Part shown: in pieces, positions 35,601-42,548 of the stretch | Layout: every line of letters begins with the position of its first letter | Position numbering within the stretch: the first letter of the stretch is position 1 | Origin: Incurvaria masculella | Lineage: Eukaryota; Arthropoda; Insecta; Lepidoptera; Incurvariidae | Direction of reading: 5' to 3' | Assembly: GCA_946894095.1 (NCBI GenBank) | Contig: OX335641.1 | Coordinates: 17,254,501 to 17,318,500, forward strand | DNA: 64,000 nucleotides | The notes under the pieces: model-generated | What the model was told of the DNA's origin: nothing | The model's database searches: none | The model's input: the letters and a program-made list of their open reading frames with translations, nothing else | Program-made: the position numbers and the translations under genes

Positions 35601-36901
35601 GTTTGTACCAGGTCAATGTGTCATGTCATTTTATAAAAGAGTCCTTGTGCTGTATTGAATATTAAATATGTATGTTTTATTATTATGATTGTAATATACA
35701 ATTAAGTACGATGAAATTAAGTAAAATCTTAAGTTTGGATCTTCCGTGAGAATATACAAAAAATATGTAAGGCGTGTCCAAACAGAATTTACAACGATTT
35801 ACATAAGTAAGTGCTATTTGCCAAATAATTTGTTTTTCCGAGAACACTTAACAGTTTTAATGGTGACTTATTAACCTTGAAAATATAAGAAAATACGCTT
35901 TATATTTAAGTGACCGAATATAAATAGATAATTTCTGATCTATCGTTTTATCACTTAATTGAAAGTTCTGTCATTGTTTCCATATATGAGCTGATTATCA
36001 TAAAAAGGATTGGAGAAATGTTATAACACAAGAAAAAGTGTTTCTTTGTTTGTAGCATCAGATTCTTTAATTGTGTGTTTCATTGATTGTAAACAAAACC
36101 TGCAGACACATGAACAAAGGTTCTGGAGATTTGAAGGTATGGTACAAACGTTAACCAGGTTTTCTAAGGCGTTTTGAAGCAAACAACCTTGATAACATTG
36201 GGTTGTACCACTTGAAAAACATTTATTCTTTCCATACATTTTGTGTGTAGGCTGACACCTCTTATGTTCCAAATATATTCAGAAATACCTTGCACAAATT
36301 ATGACATCGTACACGAAATGGCTAACATTTGATAAGAACGCTTCTGGCACTGAACGTTCCAGGTAAACGGGAAAAATATGGAAAATACGCTTACCTGACG
36401 AGAAAAATCTTTTTAAATTAATATTTATTTAAACGTTTTTAAGTACCGTTATAACTATAACTAATAATAAAGTTGTAATAGAAGTTATAATGATATAGTC
36501 AGCTTTAGATAAAATTCCAGAACTACTGACCATTACCATCTGAAACTCAGGGATGCAGAATATTTTATAAATTACCTTTAATTGGGTCTAGAAATTCGGC
36601 CGATCAGTACTATGAACTTAATTTGAATGTGTGTATGCAGTTCTATCTAATTTGTTCTATACAAGTGGTTTTATATTGAGAAATCAATAATATGAATTTG
36701 CAGTCTCACAATCCAAATGTTAAATAACACGAAATGAGACTTCTTACCGAAAGCCAAGCTGGTGAGTGAGAAGCGGCTGATGGTGCAGGTGATGTTGCTG
36801 AACTCCAGCAGTACGGGTCGGCGCGGCAGCAGCGGCGACACGTTGTTGTTGCCCGCGCCCGCGCCCGCTCCCCGCGCCGCTGCCGCCGACGTCGTCGGCA
36901 T
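2269..36901 (-). CDS. ABCG-subfamily half transporter, ABCG1/ABCG4-like, 11 coding exons
   Basis: Exons in transcript order: 36901-36748, 16009-15892, 10921-10729, 9994-9849, 9076-8838, 8144-7995, 7894-7743, 6775-6607, 5890-5790, 4538-4383, 2622-2269. All introns are GT..AG and the phases agree, giving 1932 nt, that is 643 codons plus a stop. The product has one N-terminal nucleotide-binding domain (Walker A GPSGAGKT at 74-81, LSGGQ at 176-180, Walker B LLFLDE at 196-201, H-loop His 233) and a C-terminal six-helix membrane domain (about 390-640), the reverse order that defines ABCG proteins. Such proteins dimerise in a membrane and export lipids, sterols or other small hydrophobic molecules using ATP; the substrate cannot be read here. 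The ABCG1/4-like assignment is inferred from motifs such as NPADF, EHFNRWY and the YCHFQSP loop. The start ATG has G at -3 but is a choice; translation could begin upstream if another coding exon exists. Exons are GC-rich, introns AT-rich. Confidence 0.9.
3380..3572 (+). mobile_element. SINE tail fragment
   Basis: Contains GGTTGGTACCGTCGCATTGA, CATAAAAGGAAGGTCTTGG and GGTTACATAAAAAA. The head is lost. It lies in the last ABCG intron. Confidence 0.65.
4383..4538 (-). CDS. ABCG transporter, membrane helices 3-4 exon
   Basis: 156 bp, phase 0 at both ends. It encodes [20 protein letters not shown] and then a hydrophobic segment ending [10 protein letters not shown], matching the helix 3 to helix 4 part of ABCG transporters. 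The intron just upstream holds imperfect repeats of this exon's first 20-25 bases. Confidence 0.88.
4517..4660. repeat. imperfect 30-50-bp repeats of the start of the tenth coding exon
   Basis: The motif CGACACGCACGAGAGCATCT at the exon edge recurs in altered form three times upstream (near 4552, 4582 and 4630, plus-strand coordinates). On the minus strand the adjacent unit reads [12 protein letters not shown] directly before the exon's own [10 protein letters not shown]. Later units are progressively degraded and partly interrupted. Confidence 0.7.
4831..5180 (+). mobile_element. 3' fragment of the same non-LTR family
   Basis: About 340 bp closely match the last 280 bp of the element at 47487-48810, including [20 protein letters not shown] and [13 protein letters not shown], then the same 3' UTR and A-tail. 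The start is truncated and the frame ends early after LGVFA. It lies in the ABCG intron upstream of exon 4538-4383, opposite to the gene. Confidence 0.88.
5790..5890 (-). CDS. ABCG transporter, EHFNRWY exon
   Basis: 101 bp with an excellent polypyrimidine acceptor and a GTAAAA donor. It encodes [20 protein letters not shown] then a hydrophobic segment ending ELPFQ. The REHFNRWY-like stretch between helices 2 and 3 is among the most conserved in the ABCG1/4 group. Confidence 0.9.
6055..6360 (+). repeat. lepidopteran dispersed element of the GGCCAAGTGCGAGTCGGACTC type, copy 1
   Basis: Starts ACCGGACAAGTGCGAGTCGG, has a TATTTGTTGTTATAGCGGCA middle, a (GACG)n run and a terminal stem AGGGTTCCGT...ACGGAACCCT. 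About 300 bp and noncoding. Eight further copies or parts in this window define its ends. It lies in an ABCG intron, antisense to the gene. Whether it is a SINE or another non-autonomous class is not decided here. Confidence 0.85.
6607..6775 (-). CDS. ABCG transporter, membrane helices 1-2 exon
   Basis: 169 bp, acceptor CTTCCAG, donor GTGAGT. It starts [20 protein letters not shown], a hydrophobic helix followed by [20 protein letters not shown] and a second hydrophobic stretch. The first eight exon bases and the acceptor form the last unit of a 41-bp minisatellite filling most of the preceding intron. Confidence 0.9.
6768..7322. repeat. 41-bp minisatellite, about 13.5 units, built on a 3' splice site
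   Basis: The unit is AACAGCGACTGGAAGGTGAG followed by CGCCGGTTGGTTATACAAGTG. On the minus strand each unit contains CTCACCTTCCAG|TCGCTGTT, the same as the acceptor and first bases of exon 6775-6607. Thirteen full units plus a partial one are present; unit 12 has a 4-bp insertion. The 3'-most unit supplies the real acceptor. The array takes up over half of the 967-bp intron. Confidence 0.93.
7743..7894 (-). CDS. ABCG transporter, linker exon 2 and pre-membrane helix
   Basis: 152 bp, acceptor TTTCAG, donor GTGAGT. It encodes about 50 residues ending in [20 protein letters not shown], which matches the amphipathic helix and R-x-x-x-x-x-x-R region that precedes the first membrane helix in ABCG transporters. 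Confidence 0.86.
7995..8144 (-). CDS. ABCG transporter, linker exon 1
   Basis: 150 bp. It begins in the middle of a codon after NPADF and encodes [13 protein letters not shown], the family motif that follows NPADF, then a Ser/Thr/Pro/Ala-rich linker ending in QYPP. Donor GTGAGA. The linker joins the ATPase to the membrane domain and is normally poorly conserved. Confidence 0.88.
8361..8670 (+). mobile_element. SINE of the same tail family
   Basis: The head TCGGTAGCCCAGTGGCATAA is tRNA-like. The body has GGTGACCGTTTTCAACTGTT, GGTTGGAACCATCGCAATGA and TGGTATTAGCAATCCATGTA, then an A-rich tail. It is in an ABCG intron, opposite strand. Confidence 0.8.
8838..9076 (-). CDS. ABCG transporter, D-loop and H-loop exon
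   Basis: 239 bp, acceptor CGCAG, donor GTTAGT. It completes EPTTGLDS (D-loop), continues through [18 protein letters not shown] with H-loop His 233, and ends with [10 protein letters not shown], the conserved junction between the nucleotide-binding domain and the linker in ABCG1/4-type proteins. Confidence 0.93.
9609..9830 (-). pseudogene. two partial decayed copies of the signature/Walker B exon
   Basis: Copy A (about 9609-9712) keeps the first part of exon 9849-9994, reading [13 protein letters not shown] then a stop. Copy B (about 9720-9830) keeps the later part, reading [13 protein letters not shown] with a GTGAGTAAG donor, but the signature is destroyed. The nucleotide match to the true exon is obvious over about 100 bp each. 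Both lie downstream of the exon in the same intron. Confidence 0.85.
9849..9994 (-). CDS. ABCG transporter, signature and Walker B exon
   Basis: 146 bp, acceptor TTCCAG, donor GTGAGT. It encodes residues 156-204, including [18 protein letters not shown], the ABC signature, and [11 protein letters not shown], Walker B with the catalytic Glu 201. Both motifs match the ABCG consensus with no missing key residue. Two incomplete decayed copies lie just downstream in the next intron. Confidence 0.94.
10300..10660 (+). mobile_element. SINE of the same tail family
   Basis: Contains GTGACGCCTTGCGATGGGAT, GGTGACCATTTTTTACCGAT, GGAACCATCGCATTGAATGA and GGTATTAGGTATCCATATCC, ending in an A-rich tail 70 bp from ABCG exon 10921-10729. 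Confidence 0.78.
10729..10921 (-). CDS. ABCG transporter, Q-loop exon
   Basis: 193 bp between a CAG acceptor and a GTACAT donor (phase 0). It encodes residues 92-155. The usual beta strand ending in VNG is followed by an Ala/Gly-rich stretch ([15 protein letters not shown]) and then [18 protein letters not shown], whose Gln is the Q-loop residue contacting Mg and water. The Gly/Ala stretch replaces a less repetitive loop in most ABCG proteins. GC content is far above the flanking introns. Only 33 nt of intron separate the acceptor from a dispersed repeat. Confidence 0.88.
10955..11266 (-). repeat. GGCCAAGTGCGAG-type dispersed element, copy 2
   Basis: Complement of the same consensus, with the terminal stem at 10957-10995 (the left arm reads AGGGCTCCGT) and (GTCC)n at 11010-11055. 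It ends 34 bp from the acceptor of ABCG exon 10921-10729, in the sense orientation of that gene. Confidence 0.83.
11395..12300 (-). mobile_element. RTE-clade non-LTR retrotransposon, 3' fragment
   Basis: The minus strand encodes the C-terminal half of a reverse transcriptase: [22 protein letters not shown] (catalytic FADD), then the long RTE-type C-terminal region with [15 protein letters not shown] and the W-H-x-x-R segment. The main open frame (12276-11554) stops at VLHWRP; a further block in another frame ends [15 protein letters not shown]. It terminates in a short (TCAG)n tail at 11386-11405, as RTE elements often do. 5'-truncated and frameshifted, so not active. Confidence 0.88.
12305..12645 (+). 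mobile_element. SINE copy, head missing
   Basis: Begins near TTTCTCTTTCTGAGTTGGAT and continues through GGTTGGTAACATCGCATTTG and CCTTCGGGAATGTGATGTG to an AATTCGACATTCATGTCC end. It abuts the 5' break of the RTE fragment at 11395-12300. Confidence 0.75.
13905..14492 (-). repeat. GGCCAAGTGCGAG-type element, copy 3, interrupted
   Basis: The 3' part is at 13905-14068 and the 5' part, degraded, at 14390-14492 (AACCCTTCGCGTGCGAGTCC...TTGGCCGG). A plus-strand copy sits between them. Confidence 0.7.
14069..14380 (+). repeat. GGCCAAGTGCGAG-type element, copy 4, nested
   Basis: Near full length, starting AAAAACCGGCCAAGCGCGAG and ending TACGGAACCCTAAAA. Inserted in the opposite orientation within copy 3. 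Confidence 0.82.
15060..15205 (+). repeat. short fragment of a dispersed repeat
   Basis: GAATCGGTTCAGTAGTTCCA, AAGATTACCCTTTGCAAAC and CTTCTTTATAATAGTTTACG are the tail of a repeat similar in type to the one at 33545-34690. Confidence 0.5.
15325..15870 (-). pseudogene. tandem decayed copies of the Walker A exon
   Basis: About five copies of exon 15892-16009 follow it, with the conserved GTGTAGCCAG block (plus strand) recurring near 15760, 15637, 15524 and 15403 at 113-133-bp intervals, plus a piece of the exon's 5' half at 15325-15390. On the minus strand the nearest copy reads [20 protein letters not shown] (P-loop Gly changed to Arg, donor GT lost). The next reads [11 protein letters not shown] (Lys to Gln) with donor GTGAGT kept. 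The third has a stop in the P-loop (SAAG-stop-TTLL) and no donor. The fourth reads [14 protein letters not shown] with donor GTACGT. No copy has an intact Walker A. Confidence 0.85.
15892..16009 (-). CDS. ABCG transporter, Walker A exon
   Basis: 118 bp, entered at a CAG acceptor in phase 1 and left at GTAAGT in phase 2. It encodes residues 52-91, including [20 protein letters not shown]. The GPSGAGKT P-loop binds ATP phosphates; Lys 80 is intact. The intron on its downstream side contains several decayed tandem copies of this exon, described separately. Confidence 0.93.
16386..17045 (+). mobile_element. Penelope-like element relic with GIY-YIG remnant
   Basis: Frames across 16440-16560 give [20 protein letters not shown], which resembles the GIY-YIG endonuclease of Penelope-like elements (IPC-C---YIGQT). 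Further pieces match the region after it (a form of [15 protein letters not shown] near 16670-16730). The end has the [12 protein letters not shown]-type GC-rich tail before CGGACGGACAACCG. Frameshifts and stops throughout. Confidence 0.6.
17060..17462 (-). mobile_element. two SINE tail fragments
   Basis: GATGGCTAATACCACATATT...ATTGAACTGGAAGGTAAAT (17060-17200) and GATGGCTAATACTCACAACT...TTAGGTGCCATGACAG (17372-17462) are complements of the family tail. Sequence between them is not recognised. Confidence 0.65.
17990..18560 (+). mobile_element. RTE-like retrotransposon, C-terminal relic
   Basis: Mixed frames give fragments typical of an insect RTE/endonuclease-RT C-terminus: a region around [11 protein letters not shown], then [10 protein letters not shown] and finally [18 protein letters not shown]. 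Stops and frameshifts interrupt the earlier part. It is a decayed 3' fragment. Confidence 0.75.
18560..21540. other. intron sequence, no recognised element
   Basis: AT-rich part of the 20.7-kb ABCG intron. Short frames only; no domain, repeat family or RNA gene recognised. Confidence 0.4.
21541..21655. repeat. imperfect inverted repeat, possible MITE remnant
   Basis: AAGGAGAATGCCCATT and GGAAAAGCGCTAG at the left are the complement of CTAGCGCTTTTGTAATGGGC and TTTTCCTT at the right. A 12-bp insertion in the left arm breaks the symmetry. Confidence 0.5.
22048..22376 (-). mobile_element. SINE copy, nearly full length
   Basis: Reads inverted from CACGATGGCTAACACACCAC through CAATGGTACCAACCCGGGTA and GAAAACGGTCACCCATCTAC to GGCCACTTGGCTACCGAAG, the complement of the tRNA-like head. 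Confidence 0.78.
22380..24085. other. intron sequence, no recognised element
   Basis: AT-rich, short frames only. Nothing recognised. Confidence 0.4.
24090..24850 (+). repeat. degenerate tandem modules of about 110-155 bp
   Basis: The phrase ATC(T)CCGGAACC or TCTCTAGAACC recurs near 24137, 24274, 24390, 24499, 24655 and 24806, alternating with GGGAGTAA-A-AGG-CAAA near 24225, 24330, 24593 and 24757. Noncoding; resembles the modules at 38600-39000 in style. Confidence 0.55.
26044..26165 (+). repeat. half copy of the fold-back family seen at 405-640
   Basis: Matches the left arm and part of the loop of the element at 405-640 (GGAATGTGACATGTATG, GTGAAGCAAGGACACA, GAATATACTGCAAG). The second arm is missing. 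Confidence 0.65.
26536..27085. mobile_element. TTAA-flanked DNA transposon or MITE, copy 1
   Basis: Bounded by TTAA on both sides, with imperfect terminal inverted repeats GGTGGCCC(A/T)(A/T)CCCG and CGGG(A/T)TGGGCC(A/C)CC. About 550 bp, no coding capacity. TTAA targets and duplication are typical of piggyBac-type elements; the family assignment is inferred from the target only. A sister copy at 50598-51928 confirms the ends. Confidence 0.8.
27877..28297 (+). mobile_element. tRNA-derived SINE, full length
   Basis: The head CTCGTAGCCTAGTGGCGCGG with GGTCTGGGTTGAAATCCTCG resembles tRNA A and B boxes for RNA polymerase III. A body with GGTACCATCGCATTGGATGA, TGTTGGGCTAATATCAT and a GGTATTAGCCACCTATGT end leads to a short A-rich tail. 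It is the best copy of a family found at least ten times in the window. Confidence 0.85.
29004..29302 (+). repeat. GGCCAAGTGCGAG-type element, copy 5
   Basis: Starts AAAAACCGGCCAATTGCGAG. The (GACG)n run and AGCGGAGGCTTAGTAATAGG are present; the final stem is mutated (ACGAAATTCT). Confidence 0.83.
30578..30872 (+). repeat. GGCCAAGTGCGAG-type element, copy 6
   Basis: Full length from AAAACCGGCCAAGTGCGAGT to ACGGAACCCTAAAA, close to consensus. Confidence 0.85.
30875..33540. other. intron sequence, little recognised
   Basis: AT-rich with one fold-back arm fragment (32738-32805). Otherwise no family or frame can be supported. Confidence 0.4.
32738..32805 (+). repeat. arm fragment of the fold-back family seen at 405-640
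   Basis: GGAATGTCACATATATGTAT followed by CGACCGTGAAACAAGGACAC and AAAGAGCCCC match one arm of the family. Nothing further of the element is present. Confidence 0.6.
33545..34690 (+). repeat. dispersed insect repeat with (CATC)n tail
   Basis: Begins TAATACTAGCTGCGGTACCC with GGCTCCGCTCGGGTT and ends TTCAGTAGTTTCTACGTGAA, AGAGTAACAAACATCCATCC and (CATC)n near 34610-34660. This head and tail are common in insect genomes. The GC-rich middle (34390-34490) and a SINE fragment look inserted. Class not decided. Confidence 0.6.
33855..33940 (-). mobile_element. SINE fragment
   Basis: CAGCCAGCCTCAACATCGAA and AACAGTAACCCATCTCGAAC are the complement of the middle of the head-body region. Both ends are lost. 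Confidence 0.55.
34695..36745. other. intron sequence upstream of the Walker A exon, nothing recognised
   Basis: AT-rich intronic DNA next to the N-terminal exon. A 122-codon minus-strand frame (35290-34922) has no family features. Confidence 0.4.
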
Positions 36902-36934
36902 GACGTCTGCGCCGTCGCCGGCAGTCCGCGCCGC
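36748..36934 (-). CDS. ABCG transporter, N-terminal coding exon
   Basis: The exon ends at a GTAAGA donor in phase 1. A CAG at 36937-36935 (minus strand) is a plausible acceptor, so the exon probably begins at 36934 with 33 nt of 5' UTR or coding sequence before the ATG at 36901-36899. From that ATG it encodes a short Ala/Gly-rich tract with three Asn, then [19 protein letters not shown], the first beta strand of the nucleotide-binding domain. The following intron is about 20.7 kb. The frame is also open upstream of the ATG to the acceptor, so an earlier start in a preceding exon cannot be excluded. Confidence 0.75.
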
Positions 36935-36981
36935 CTGAGACGACACCAATGAATTTTGCTAACGGAATTTTCGTCCCAAAT

Positions 36982-37024
36982 TCTCATCGTCCCAAAATTC
37001 TAACGGAATTTTGGGACGATGAGA
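36982..37024. repeat. perfect 19-bp inverted repeat with 5-nt loop near the N-terminal exon
   Basis: TCTCATCGTCCCAAAATTC (36982-37000) pairs with 37006-37024. It starts 45 nt upstream of the presumed acceptor at 36937-36935 on the transcribed strand, a region where a branch point is expected. Confidence 0.88.
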
Positions 37025-37843
37025 CGTTTGGGATCCCCATCCCTTAGCTAATCGTCATAAACGTCAATTTGAGAATGAAAGATGTAACGTTACACATGTT
37101 AATGAACGCAGTCGGGTATAAAGTGGCATGAATGTCTGTATGACAAGACGGACGCAAAAAGCGCAAGAAAGTGGAAAAGTCGCCATTTTATCTGCTAGCT
37201 ACTTTGAGAAAATAAAATAAATTTTAACCTATATAATTAAAAGCTGTCTAGTGCAGCGAGTTACTCTTCTCGTCTGTAGTAACAAAATGATAGTAGAGAT
37301 CTGTGGTTCGAATTTTGCCGATAATGCTGGTAATTGTTTCCTTTTACTCTTTTCGGGTGGATTAATAGGCTGTGATACCAATTTTATATTATTTATTTTA
37401 TACCTATTTATATATAATTCTAAGAGCCGATTTTTCAATCCTCAGGTAGTACTTATCGGACTGATAGTCCAAAATTACATTTGTCAAAAGACGGATAGTC
37501 ATTGTCGGAGAGTTATGTCTTCAATCACAATTATCTGACTGTGATTTTACTAATATACATTAGGACTTACAATATCGGATGGATAAGCAGAAGTGTAAAT
37601 AAATCTGTCGAATAGTTATCTGGCTGGTGGAAACTCAGCCCTAAAACAGACATCCGACAATCAGAAAAGTGGTATCAATCCAAATCCAAAAAAGAGTCCC
37701 ATCCAATACACAACATGTTTTGTTTTTAAAATTCAGCATTATGCATTTCATATTTCTCCATACTTAGAATCTAAGCGGAATTTATCAACAAGTCAAGTAC
37801 ACTTCTCATTTCGAAAAAATGTAATAACACAATGAACTTTCCA

Positions 37844-38136
37844 TAAAAACCGGCCAAGTGCGAGTCGGACTCGCTCACGAAGGGTTCCGTACTATCGTAC
37901 AAGATTTAACACAAAAAAAAACAAGTTTTTTGTATGGGGCCCCCTTTTATTTTTATTATTTTTTTATTTTGCCTATTTGTTGTTATAGAGGCAAAATAAA
38001 TACATACTCTGTGAAAATTTCAGCTGCCTACCAAATACGGTTCATGAGATACAGCCCTGTGACAGACGGACGGACGGACGGACAGCGGAGGCTTAGTAAT
38101 AGGGTTCCGTTTTCACCCTTTGGGTACGGAACCCTA
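37844..38136 (+). repeat. GGCCAAGTGCGAG-type element, copy 7
   Basis: Full length, starts AAAAACCGGCCAAGTGCGAG and ends GGTACGGAACCCTATAAA. It lies just left of another repeat (38150-38305). Confidence 0.85.
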
Positions 38137-38149
38137 TAAAATATTTTTA

Positions 38150-38305
38150 AATAAAAAAAGGACCGCCTTCAAAAAACCGGAACTAAAAAGCAAAAAATAA
38201 TTGGTTACTTTTAATTAATGTACGAAAAGCTATTTTAATTCTAACTAATTATGTACAATTTCTTAATTTTTAATCATCTTTTGAAGTCGGTGCCTTGGGT
38301 AGACG
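38150..38305. repeat. short element with GACTTCAAAA-type inverted ends
   Basis: GGACCGCCTTCAAAAAACCG at the left and TTTTGAAGTCGGTGCC at the right pair over about 13 bp. The same right end recurs at 39215-39240 (CCTTTTTTGAAGTCGGTTAA). Confidence 0.55.
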
Positions 38306-38599
38306 TTCTTTAAGGGCTGCAAGTAGTTAGATTAATATCACCTATGGCTAAGAAAGAAATATAAGTAGGTAGCTACTTACATTTACCTACTTGAACAAAA
38401 CACAAAAACAAAAATTAAATAAACAAACAGGTCGGAAAAACGTATGTAAGTAGGTATTTAGGCAAGTACTTTGTAATTTAAGTATGCCTTATACTTAAAC
38501 TAAATACCTAACACAGTAAAAACAAAATATTTACAACAAACTCCAAACTCCTTACATCGTTCCGGATAGTCTGTTTATTGCGTAAGTTTAAGTTGTATG

Positions 38600-39245
38600 A
38601 AAATGTGTACATATCGGCCTCGTTTATCCCCCCTTAACAGTTGAATTTTGTAAAATCCGTTGTGAGCGAGCCTTTTCGTCTTAACAAGAAGTCACTGAAA
38701 ATTTTAAGTTTCGAGGATAATTGGTTTCAAAGATCTCAACATGAGTGGTTTTCGCCTAAATGTGTTCATTTTGACCTGTTTTACCCCCCTAATAGTATAA
38801 TTTCCAAAAATATTTTCTTCTTAAGCATTCCCATCTAAAACAAACATACTCTGACATTTCTGGGTTCAGCGGCTCTAGAGATAGAAATGTGTACAATTTG
38901 CCCTCTTTTACCCCCTTGAATACCCCCAACAGTTGAAGTAAAAAAAAACCTCTCATACTGAGCAATCTCACCCGAAAAGAAAGCTACTTTAACTAAAAAA
39001 TCACATTTCTGGGTTCGCGGGGTTAAGAAATTCGATGTTGGTATAGTTAAGTACCAAACTACTAAACCGATTTTGATAAAAAAAAATGGGACCAACTAGA
39101 AAGTATACTCTTTCGAACAAAAAAAGAATTTTTCAAATCGGTCCAGGGGTCTTCGAGTAATCGGTGAACATACATAAAAAAAAAATAAAAAAAAAGATTC
39201 CGACGAATTGATAACCTCCTCCTTTTTTGAAGTCGGTTAAAAAAC
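38600..39245. repeat. dispersed repeat ending in TTTTTTGAAGTCGGTT
   Basis: Internal modules around TTTCTGGGTTC(A/G)(G)CGG and TTTACCCCC repeat two or three times in degraded form before CCTCCTCCTTTTTTGAAGTC. Noncoding. Confidence 0.5.
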
Positions 39246-40360
39246 GAACGATGAGAACGTGAAAAAACACAAAGCCAAGCAATCTAAGGGAACGTTCCCA
39301 TACGCAAACGACTGAGAAATTCACAAGGACCGAAATTGGTACATTACGTTACTTTTACTTGCTTGAGCCACGGTTAGCACGGCTTCATTTATAATAGATA
39401 GAGTGTAAAACTATTCATGTGCATATACGTAAAATCTCGTTTCATACATTTTACTTCTCTATGAAGACCACAATTTGTACGTAACACAAAATATGTCTGC
39501 ATAAATAAAACGATGTCCATCTGTTAAATAACGTAGAAAAAAAACTATCAAACATCTAAAATATATGAAAATAAAATCTTCCAAGAAGCTATAGATCACA
39601 TTTATGGAGGTACGAAATGCAAAGGTGAAAGCAATTTAATACTTCCTGATTTGAAATATCAGTAAGTATCTTGAAAACGATTAAATATGAAACGGCGTTA
39701 TCCTCTAAAGCGATATTAATAATTATTATATTAAATGTTTATTGAAAAGATAAAACATAACCTATAGCCATACTACATATGAGTGAATAGTGTTCTCAGC
39801 ACAAACATATCCCTAGGTGCTGGTTATTCAATGTGTGCAATCTTAGTCACAGGTAACGTAACGCCAGTCCAAACATAGCCAATAATTTGACTGCTGTTTA
39901 ACCGTAATATTTGTGGGGAAAAAAAAATCACATTTACATACTGCAGTTATCAGCTAATTGCATCTTTTTCTGTGAATTGATCTCTGTTCATTCAACTTTT
40001 GACGTGGATATAAATATGCTACGCTGGCAAATAACGGGTCGGTAGTGCGATGCACTTCGAATGGCTAAAGGAATACATTATTGGTTGTTTACACTAACGG
40101 AATTGAGAATAAGCTAGATATGCTTATCCCCTCTACGCAACAACATATCGTGTTATCGTTTAGCTGTTTGTATAATTTATAATATATAATATTCTAGGAA
40201 TAATTTTCAGTCGACGCACGATTATTTGCTTATAAGATGGTTACAATTCCTAACATATAATATGGATGAGAGATGGTAACATGGATCATTAATATCATAA
40301 ACTTCTCAGTTGTCGGTCATACTAACTAAAATGTAGTTACCTGTATGGTTAGTCCAATTT
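39246..40360. other. no gene recognised
   Basis: AT-rich noncoding DNA between two repeats. Confidence 0.4.
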
Positions 40361-40362
40361 CT

Positions 40363-40680
40363 CACCTAAATTGGCATTTGCGGAACTTCGAAGTTACGTA
40401 AAAACGTCAAACCCATACAAGTGTTTGCTACTTATTCTGTGAATTTACTTTTTCAACCTGTCAAAATCAAATTTGGACTACCAATTTGAATGAAAACGCG
40501 GAATTAGCGTAATCGCAACGTCAGCAATTTACGGCGACGATATGTACGCTTTAAAATCAAACTCAGATTCGCAAATGTTGGATCGCTTAACGCCCACTGG
40601 ATGCGCTCTTCAGTTCTCCATACATTTGAAAATGCTAGTCAATCGGTTTGGCGTAAACGCCAATTTAGGTGAATTTATTA
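40363..40680. mobile_element. probable MITE with inverted ends
   Basis: TCACCTAAATTGGCATTTGC at the left and GCGTAAACGCCAATTTAGGTGA at the right form a 20-22-bp imperfect inverted repeat around about 270 bp of noncoding sequence. Boundaries and target duplication are unclear. Confidence 0.45.
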
Positions 40681-40684
40681 TAAA

Positions 40685-42315
40685 ATTAGTTACCGCGTAA
40701 GCTTCACGGCTAAGGAGCACTGTCGGGGAGGGTCGGTCGTCCGATATTACAACTCAACCTACTGATTATAAATCTATTACAACATGATGCCCTGAGTACA
40801 GACAAGGAAATCTACATTAACGCGAGCGAAACGCGAGTAAAGGCTAGTAAAAAAATAAATAATGATAGATGTTGGGCATTTCTAGGCCAGTTCCAATTCA
40901 TTGGCACGAGCAGACCGTTTTGTCGCTGTGGAATGCATTGATTTATGAGGAGTGCGATTGCCTTTGTCACGTTGACATCCATGACCATTGTTTTCTCATC
41001 GATTGAAACATAGGTATGGAATAACAGTTTTAATTATTTTTGAATTTGTTTTATGAGCATTGAGAGTATTGGATTGGAAAAACCCAATTGTTGGTAAGAA
41101 CGTATTTTGAAATTTGTAACGTGACTTTTGAGTTGGTAAAAAACATTTTGTGGTATATATTAAGCCTATTCACATTTTAATGTATTGAGCTCTTGAGAGC
41201 ACAACATGTGTTTTAACGTTTACTTTCAGATTAAGTATAGTTACACTCGTAACTGAGTAATTTTCTTGAGTCCCTTCGTCCGTAATCAATGCCTTTTACT
41301 ATCACAGTGCTTAGGATTGCAGACATTCTTAGGATAAAGTTTCATGAAGAGATATTGATTACGGGTCTAGGGACTATTTGAAAATTCTGAAGTACCTTAG
41401 CGGAATTGGTAGACGCACTGCGAAATGGTTGCTAGAAGAATTTGTATGGATTTATGGTTGAAAGTAACACTCAATATCAGTGATATCATGGAGATGAGTT
41501 ATATATGTCAATGCTATTGTAATTCAGCAGACCAAGCGGACCCCAAACGACCCCCATTCCTTTCACTGCAATAGGCCATAACTTATATAAAAAACATTTA
41601 ACAGCAAGCTAGAGAATACGCCGCTCTGCCGGCGGGACCGACAAAAATACTTCTAGCATCCTTCAAGTCCGCTGTGACTTCTCAAATTAAAACATGTTTT
41701 TATACCTTCTGAACATTGTATGATACTTCGGATTGGTCATTAAATTTAGCTAGAAATAAAAAGATCTAAATTTGATAATTATAAAAAAAATATATATAAA
41801 ATAACACAATCGTTAATATCACAACATTGAAAGAAAGAAAGAAATCCGAAAATGTCAATGGATATTCGCAAAAAATGACAAGCAGATGATGAATTTCGTT
41901 GGAATTTCGTTATTCAGTACGAGTTTTTGGATATTTTTTATGTGTCTCATAAATCAGGGTAAGCATTTACAACAAACGTAGTCGGTAGCGATTCAATCGC
42001 TAGTTAAAAAACCAACGGGCGTTGTAGCCAGTTTGATAAGAGGGAGAAAATTTCATAAACAGCAGCCTATGAGGGCCCCGGGGTGGCAAACTGTCTGCCA
42101 ATATGACACATAAATGTAATGAGATATAATCGCAGCGTACGGAATGTTTTCTCAAAAAGTTGAAAAGAAGCCGTTCTGCATAGCAACAAAAACATAATTT
42201 AGGGTCCCCGGCGAATCCGAGGGCAATTTTAGTAGTAATTAAAATACTCGGCTTCAGACCAAATATATTAAGATAGTTCAGTCAACGACTGAATCGTTCA
42301 ATACTGAAACATTAT
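40685..42315. other. no gene recognised
   Basis: Noncoding DNA with moderate GC patches; no repeat family or frame supported. Confidence 0.4.
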
Positions 42316-42317
42316 CA

Positions 42318-42548
42318 GCAGGCCTATTCCTGGCATTCCGTAATCAGGAAACAGGAATCCTGAGTCTAGAAAACCGCTTTTATAGCGGTTTGCAAAGCGA
42401 TTTTCTTGACGAAAATATTCCGGAGCATAGTTTTTTTTAATTAATCAAGGTTTTCCGTCGAAAAACTCGCTTTGAAATCGCTATAAAAGCGGTTTTCTAG
42501 ACTCTGGATTCCTGATTCCTGATTACTGAATGCCAGAAATAGACCTGC
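42318..42548. mobile_element. fold-back MITE, about 230 bp
   Basis: The left arm GCAGGCCTATTCCTGGCATT and onward pairs with a right arm ending AATGCCAGAAATAGACCTGC. The arms extend through TCTAGAAAACCGCTTTTATA on both sides. No clear target duplication is visible. Confidence 0.75.
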
